From the NCBI RefSeq assembly GCF_003590095.1, contig NC_039478.1:9424001-9488000 (forward strand): a stretch of 64,000 bases of DNA, written 5' to 3'. Numbering within the stretch: position 1 is the stretch's first letter; each line of letters opens with the position of its first letter. The stretch comes from Trichoplusia ni (taxonomy: Eukaryota; Arthropoda; Insecta; Lepidoptera; Noctuidae). Shown here one piece after another: positions 58,570-64,000 of this stretch. Made by a program: the position numbers and the translations under genes. Under the pieces are notes generated by a model. It saw nothing but the letters and a program-made list of their open reading frames with translations, did not search any database and was not told the DNA's origin.

Positions 58570-60990
58570 TTAAGCATTGAGGCTTTCTTCTTCTTGTACG
58601 ATCTTCATTCTTTCCATGAAGGATTCTAAGCTGTTGTGGTTGTTTTTGCCTATTAGAGTTTCGTACGTGTGGTGGTTGTTGCCCAACTGAAATTTAAAGG
58701 TTTTAGTATTAATAATATACTATTTTATAAGTAACATTACTGATAGTCATAAAAAAATATAATAACTTTCAATTTTTGAATTAGGGCTAGCTCGCAACAC
58801 ATTCCCATAATTGTAGCGCCTGTAAGCCAAGATCTACGAAAACCACCGAAACACGTAAGTTCGGTGTGTCTTAGGGGAAAAAATAATTGCTAGTGCAGAC
58901 TTTTAAGATTCTGACTACCTTGTAATGACTGTCGACGGTGTATGAGTAACAGCCGGGACCCACAATTTAACGTGTCTTCCGAAACACGGTGGGTTTGAGA
59001 GAGAAAAAATACTCCAAGTAAATTGAATAAATAAATACGTAAAATAGCAACATAAATACATAATATTCAATACAATTATATATTTACTTAATACATAGAA
59101 AGATAAAAATTATAGATATGTGCACTATTAAATATAAGGCTATTTATTACTGCTTCCTCTCTCCTAAGACATTGCTGTGCCCGCCAGGGTCCATATTGGT
59201 TCTGTACCATTATGTATTTAAGACAATCATGTACAATATGGAACGCAATAGACCATTGAGTATTGAGAAATCTACGCTTTACATTATGTGAACAAATCTA
59301 TAGTCCACTTACAAATCTCTTGACCCATTTGGACAGATGTTCCGTGTAGTAGTCCTGGCTGTAGCGCGAGTCCACCAGCAGCACTGCGCCCCAGTCGCCG
59401 CGGTGTCGGACACAGCGACCCACCGCCTGGTTCAGAGCCCTGTCGGTGGAAAATAAACTCTAATATAAAGAAGGTACAGTTAACTTTGCAATAAGAAGTT
59501 TGAAGGGTCTGGTGGTGTAGTGGTTAGTGGGCCAGGACATTTTTTTTGGGGGATTAGGAACAATCATTCGTTCTTGTTATATAAGCTTCGATTAGTTTGA
59601 GACTAGATGGCGTTGTGTGATTCGTTGTGAAATATTATGTTTTATTATACTAGATGATGCCCGCAGTCCCGCTCGCTAAAAATAAAAAATCCTACGGGAA
59701 CATAAAATCGGGATAAAAACTATCCTGTGCCAATCCAGGTTATAAACTATCTATGTACCAAGTTTCCTCGAAATCCATTCAGTGGTTTTTGCATGAGGAA
59801 CAATGCTGTTTTTAGATGTTTTTAGGTGCAAGCATCCATACATACAAACTTTCGCATTTATAAATATTTATCAAATGTCTCTGATTTAAATTAAAAACAT
59901 TTTTCTCCCAGAAAGCTCACATTTTCCGTTACTCCTAAATAAACTATTCGTATATGTCTTTTTAAACACTGATCGGTACTTACCTATAAGCCTGCACCCT
60001 CAGCCACTCTTTGCCAGACAGAAGCTGTCTGCCCGACACATACTTATCATTGTACTTCATTTTGGAGTCCACAGCGGGGTCGAATGTGTTCGGGTATGGT
60101 ATACCCACCTGAGAAACATGTAATATACATGTTGAGATAGTATAATTTTGGACAAATGTAATTGATGATTGGATGATTTTTTTTAATAGTTTGGGATCAA
60201 ACAAGGTCCAATGGGCCTACAATATAATTAATAGATTAAAAAACCTAAAACCCCACGTTTTTAAATGTCACTCCATTAAAATTTTAGCAAAAACGATCCA
60301 GCCGTTTTAATAGTTGTCATCGGGTTTGAAGCTACCCTGAAAATTTCAGCCCGCTAGCTTATCGGGAAGTGCCTCAAAATTAAGTTCCAAAAATCCAACC
60401 GGAACAAAATACATACAAAATACGTATACATAGAATGTATAAAAACATGGCAAAAATGAGTGAGGACAACTGCTAGTTCCTTATTAATTCCTATACTCAC
60501 ACATACTACAGCCCTCGCCTGATGGTCCTTGAAGTCCATGCCTTCAGATACCTTGCCGCGGTACACCGCGAACAACAGGGCGCCCTTATCAGTGCCAACG
60601 GTACGGTAGAAAGACTGTCAAGGGAAAAACGACATTAATGTAAATAGTGTAGGGTTCAATTTTATACAAACCATTTTGTTACTTATAATAGTAGACAAGT
60701 TTAAATATAATAATAATAAATAATAATAAACATATTTATTTTCTCACCACAACATCAGTTACACGATTAGCCTTGTAAATATATTACATTAGTTTATTGT
60801 GGGAGACTGGTGCCTGAACTAGGCAACTAGTTAGCCTGTATTTCTGGCCACCAGGCCTCCTTGCCAATTAAACAATTGTTTAAGCAATAATCAAGAGCAG
60901 ATTGTTGTGCTATTTAATTATATTCTATTCTATGGCATGTTAGTGATGTCAGTGTTAAATTGTGAGTGTGTTTAGTTTTCTAGTGATTTT

Positions 60991-61021
<31 letters not shown>

Positions 61022-64000
61022 GTATGTGTGTGTGTGTGTGTTATATACATGCCTATTTATTTTCCTTTTTTTTTATTCTACTATTTTTAATAACTTTTCG
61101 GTTTTTTCGTAGTTCAGAGACAGAAGCCACTCAGTGACAGTTTTTTTGCATGCTTGTTTCGTAAGCGGCAATATATTGAGGTTTCTGTTTATGTTATTGT
61201 AGAGGTATGCTCCGATGAAGCAGAAAAAGCGATTGGCAAAACGGTTGCGAAAATGAGCGTTTCCTCGGTCCGCGGGATTGAAGTGTCTTTTCTGTACGCC
61301 AGAGGACTGAGTATAGGTAAGGAGCGAGTGTTGCTTTAAAACCGTATGTAAGATAAAAAGTTGGCGAACTGTTAAAACTTTATACTTCTTATAGAGCTCC
61401 TCTGTGGGAAAGCAGATTTCTAAAAACGATGATACCTTGAGTATCACTCGCTGTGCACGCTCCAACTGCATTAAAGAGGTTTTGTAGGTACCGCCCCAGG
61501 TAGTAATGCAATAGGTAACAGTGGCGAAGGGTGAATTTTCTTAGAAGGGAAGCCGGAACAAAAAAAAACCGTGATGCGTGAATTCTAGTTTTTATGGCTT
61601 GTATCTTATATCTTGTACGATGAATTTTCTTTAGCATTCTTATTATGAACTACATGCGTATTAGCAAAAAATGTTTCTATCCTATGATTTCCGAAATCAT
61701 GCAATGATAAACAACTACGGATATGTTTTTCGGTCTGAACATGATTTTAGATGAATTTGTAAGATTATTAATATCATTAAATCCCGAGGGGCTCCATAAG
61801 CTGTTAGAATCTGAGCATAACAAGCAAGGAAAACAAAACATTTTATTTAATTTACAAATTCCCGTGAGCCAAGGATACTTGTTGTAAAAATAACTATTAA
61901 AATGTTTGAAAAACCCATCGCGTCGTTTATAATAAAATAATCATGTCAGGGCGAGCACGGCCTAAATGAATTACGTGTTTTTTATTTGCAAAACTCAACT
62001 TTGAAAAGGATGTTTCCTCAGTCAACAAATAATCTGATAGGCAGCATTCTACGTTCACTAATGCCGCCATGCTATCGAAATTACTCTATTATAACATATT
62101 ACTACTTAAATAACAACTGCTTCTATTAAAACTAGAAACTAAAACAACTTACCTAAATACCTGCGTGAAATAGACGACTACCAAACAATACAACTAAACT
62201 GCACCACACTGCACTAACACGACACAAAACTATCACTAATTCACTCTAGTTTACACTAATTTACTCAAATAAATAAATTTCAACAATAGTACATGACCAA
62301 TTCTAAATTATTATACTAATATATCGAATGAAATGCAAATGGTCTGGTGAAAAAAATATAAAGTTTGACAGATAAATGACCGCGAACCAAAAGTGAAAAG
62401 AAACTATCATTCTATCCCGTTCCGGCGGACAACGAAGTTCGGTATCATTCTATCTCGTTCTGGCGTATCTCTCCGTCCCTATAACTCGAAAAATTGCGGC
62501 TTCCCTAGCTCCTAAGATTGGCACGCTTTGTGACGTCAAGGTCACGATCGCTGCAATAGAAACTTTGTACTGGATTCCTGTTTCGCCTTACGAGTTACCT
62601 TAGTCCTTACTAACGACGACCAAATGCGCGTGAGCGGGATTTATTGCGCGGTGTAAAATGGTAGGCGGATTTTTTTTATAGTTATTTTTAAAAGAAATTT
62701 TATTGTTATATCAGTACTATAACTTCGTAAATTATTAATTTGTTTCAATGATAATGAAAAATAATAGACACTAGTATTTTCTATATTTCGAAAGGGAAGC
62801 CGGTAGGAATCGAGTTGTATGGAGCCTTCGCCACTGCATGTAGGGATTGACAGAGACTGAATATAGTGCATAATATAGTGCACTGATATATATTGTAATG
62901 TTAGATCGCACAAAATCTTTTATTTTCCAAAAGAATACTGAAAACATTACAATTGAAAAATAATAAAGACAAAGTTAAAAAAAAAGAAGCCACTCTCTCA
63001 AGGGATTATAATCTTTTAGTCGTGGGGTTTTAACAAAAATGCAAATCACATGCAAAAAGACAACCAGACTCAGGACAAGCGTTCTTGGCTCGCACTAACA
63101 CTTGTCCTATACGGGGATCGAGCCCACGACACGTCGCGCACAGTGGGTTTGGCTTGGTAACCTCAACCACTCGGCTATCCGTGCAGAGATAATTATAAGT
63201 ATGCTACCTCCATAGTCTCGATGTGTTCAGAATCCCTCCTCTTCTCATAGAATACGTTCTTGAGTTGTGTTAGTTTGTCCCACAACCCTGTCTCTTGCCA
63301 ACTGAAAAAACAGTTTCTGTTGTTAAAGATTCAGTTGAATACTGCTGTGATTACACAAAGGTGGTTGTTGGGTCTGGGTGGTTCGAAACATTGCGGATTG
63401 GGGATTTAAAGAACATTTTGGTGCCAGAGCAGAAAAGCATAAGGAAGAAAATGTTTTTTTTTTGTTGGGTCTACTGCGCCAGACATTCCCGTCATTGTAA
63501 CTTCTTTTAATCAGGATCTGCAATGAAACCAACATATATCACCGACTATTAAATTTTAGTGTCTTTGGCGTGATTGGTGAAGAGAATATATTCTTTCTGT
63601 GGATTAAAAAGAGGGAGTCCTGTATTAAGGTATAAGGAAATATTCCTCGCGACATAAATCTTGTGTAATATAACTAACATGTCAGTTACAAAGTTTCATT
63701 TCGCTTTACTTGCAATTCGGAACGCCATTGTCCATCAATGAACGAATATGGGCTCATGATGATGAAGACTAAGGGAAAGTATTATACCAATGAACCATTA
63801 TTAATTAGAAGTATACTGACTCCTTGAGCAGCCTGTCGAGCAGCGAGTAGGAGGGCAGGAAGCAGAGCAGGCCGTGCGGCGTAAGCGCGGCCACCCGCAG
63901 CAGCGCGGCCCCGAGCGCGCGCGGCCCCGCGGCCCCGCGCAGCCCCGCGCTGCTGTACGCCTGGGGGCCGCTGGCCGAGCCGTGCAGGGACCCCACCCAC
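58570..64000 (-). CDS. FANCJ/BRIP1-like DEAH helicase, 3' part (5' end beyond the window)
   Basis: Minus-strand exons are 63821-64000 (entering from outside), 63208-63301, 60501-60614, 59984-60108, 59313-59439 and 58570-58686, giving 251 codons before a TAA. Motif V is in FAVYRGKVSEGMDF and motif VI in ALNQAVGRCVRHRGDWGAVL. HGLLCFLPSYSLLDRLLK followed by WQETGLW is the family's motif IV region. KVSEG, LSGKEWLRVQAYRALNQ and LSKWVKRF favour FANCJ over RTEL1 or DDX11. FANCJ is an iron-sulphur 5'-to-3' helicase that resolves interstrand crosslinks and G-quadruplexes; the iron-sulphur and Walker A regions should lie outside the window. The protein stops about 45 residues after motif VI, so it lacks the long C-terminal tail that binds BRCA1 in vertebrates. 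The donor of the first visible exon is the weak GTCAGT. Confidence 0.85.
58850..58990 (-). repeat. family A repeat head, inverted, in the FANCJ-like gene
   Basis: On the minus strand it reads CCGTGTTTCGGAAGACACGT then TAAATTGTGGGTCCCGGCTG and TTACTCATACACCGTCGACA, the same modules as at 21283 in the same order. It lies in the last intron of the helicase gene. Confidence 0.6.
59505..59580 (+). repeat. possible SINE head
   Basis: GGTCTGGTGGTGTAGTGGTT then AGTGGGCC resembles a tRNA-type box A (TGGTGTAGTGGTTAG). There is no matching box B at the right distance, so it is at best a truncated SINE. Confidence 0.3.
59649..59868 (-). mobile_element. Helitron-like repeat in the FANCJ-like gene intron
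   Basis: On the minus strand it begins near TTATAAATGCGAAAGTTTGT, contains CACTGAATGGATTTCGAGGA and TACATAGATAGTTTATAACC, and ends CGGGCATCATCTAGT. Layout and end are as in the Lep1-type element at 9314-9536 but the internal sequence differs. Confidence 0.6.
60979..61041 (+). repeat. GT microsatellite
   Basis: An almost pure run of TG/GT dinucleotides with a few TA interruptions, in the long intron of the helicase gene and close to the 3' end of the LINE remnant at 61073. Confidence 0.9.
61073..61518 (-). mobile_element. LINE (Jockey/CR1-type) reverse transcriptase C-terminal remnant
   Basis: The minus strand encodes, with one frame change, TYCITTWGGTYKTSLM, then LERAQRVILKVSSFLE and a C-terminal region with VLTVRQLFILHTVLKQHS and LTKQACKKTVTEWLLSLNYE. 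This is the usual end of arthropod Jockey/CR1-type reverse transcriptases. The upstream part of the LINE is cut by the hAT element that begins at 61519. Confidence 0.8.
61519..62836 (-). mobile_element. hAT element with decayed transposase N-terminus
   Basis: About 1.32 kb with perfect 12-bp inverted repeats (CAGTGGCGAAGG at the left end, complement at the right). GGGAAGCCGG occurs near each end. On the minus strand, between about 62080 and 61680, there are frame-broken matches to the TTF-type zinc finger at the start of hAT transposases: HLGRARPDM, then FNSYFYNKYPWLTGICKLNK, MFCFPCLLC and LWSPSGFNDINNLT. No catalytic or dimerisation region remains, so it is non-autonomous. The flanking octamers are not identical. 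Confidence 0.7.
62839..63038. other. intron sequence without clear features
   Basis: AT-rich sequence. Possibly the distal part of the interrupted LINE: on the minus strand YIMHYIQSLSIP loosely resembles the segment before the reverse transcriptase C-terminus. Too degraded to call. Confidence 0.4.
63039..63186 (-). mobile_element. tRNA-derived SINE, best-preserved copy
   Basis: On the minus strand the head reads GGATAGCCGAGTGGTTGAGG, an excellent pol III box A. About 45 nt further it has GGGCTCGATCCCCGTATAGG, with a box B core. It then has the family tail containing TTGTCCTGAGTCTGGTTGTC and TTTTTGCATGTG. The tRNA part is diverged and followed by unrelated sequence, which marks a SINE and not a tRNA gene. 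Confidence 0.75.
63741..63769 (+). repeat. ATGATG-type retroposon tail fragment
   Basis: AACGAATATGGGCTCATGAT then GATGAAGAC, the forward counterpart of the fragment at 53624-53654. Confidence 0.4.

Noticed and set aside
60991..61041. Telomere-like or regulatory GT tract
   Set aside because: A plain dinucleotide microsatellite; insect telomeric repeats are TTAGG.
63821..64000. RTEL1 as the identity of the helicase
   Set aside because: Motif V reads KVSEG and the following segment GIPYPN, as in FANCJ. RTEL1 has KASEG and LPYPP.

Overview
This is a 64-kb eukaryotic window. It contains spliced genes with GT..AG introns, AT-rich intergenic DNA, AATAAA poly(A) signals and GC-rich exons. The proteins are insect-like, including a SLIMP gene, which is known only from insects. 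The dispersed repeats are typical of moths and butterflies: Helitron-like tails ending CTAGT, tRNA-derived SINEs, and non-LTR tails ending ATGATG. I read it as a nuclear fragment of a lepidopteran genome.

Layout, left to right: Rab35 (-, 4 coding exons, 1702-3756); Arpc4 (+, one coding exon, 4621-5127); Ufd1 (-, 7 coding exons, 8192-12826); clathrin heavy chain (+, 26 coding exons, 14017-40396, 1691 codons, with a 10-kb second intron); a ZNF593/Bud20-like zinc-finger gene (+, 42777-43464) whose last 11 bases overlap the start of SLIMP (+, 43454-44809); Tango2 (-, 6 coding exons, 45066-48714); a 12-finger C2H2 protein (+, 11 exons, 49790-56023); and the 3' part of a FANCJ/BRIP1-like DNA helicase (-, 58570 to beyond 64000). 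I rebuilt exon boundaries by hand from splice sites, reading-frame phase and family similarity. For all eight complete genes the summed exon length is a whole number of codons.

Five of the genes act in membrane traffic or protein quality control: Rab35 (endocytic recycling), Arpc4 (branched actin), Chc (coated vesicles), Ufd1 (p97-dependent ER-associated degradation) and Tango2 (Golgi/ER and mitochondrial homeostasis). They are on both strands and form no operon, so I regard the grouping as probably coincidental. The two genes that do look mechanically linked are the ZNF593-like gene and SLIMP.

Mobile DNA fills introns and gaps. There is a perfect-TIR Harbinger-like element with a TTA duplication (56496-58058), a hAT element sitting in a LINE remnant (61073-62836), an ATTCGG-rich inverted-repeat element with a nested Helitron (8927-9764), two copies of one short MITE family, a MITE flanked by a direct duplication (53952-54227), two tRNA-derived SINEs, and several 3' tails of non-LTR retrotransposons. 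I found no CRISPR array, rRNA gene or intact tRNA gene.
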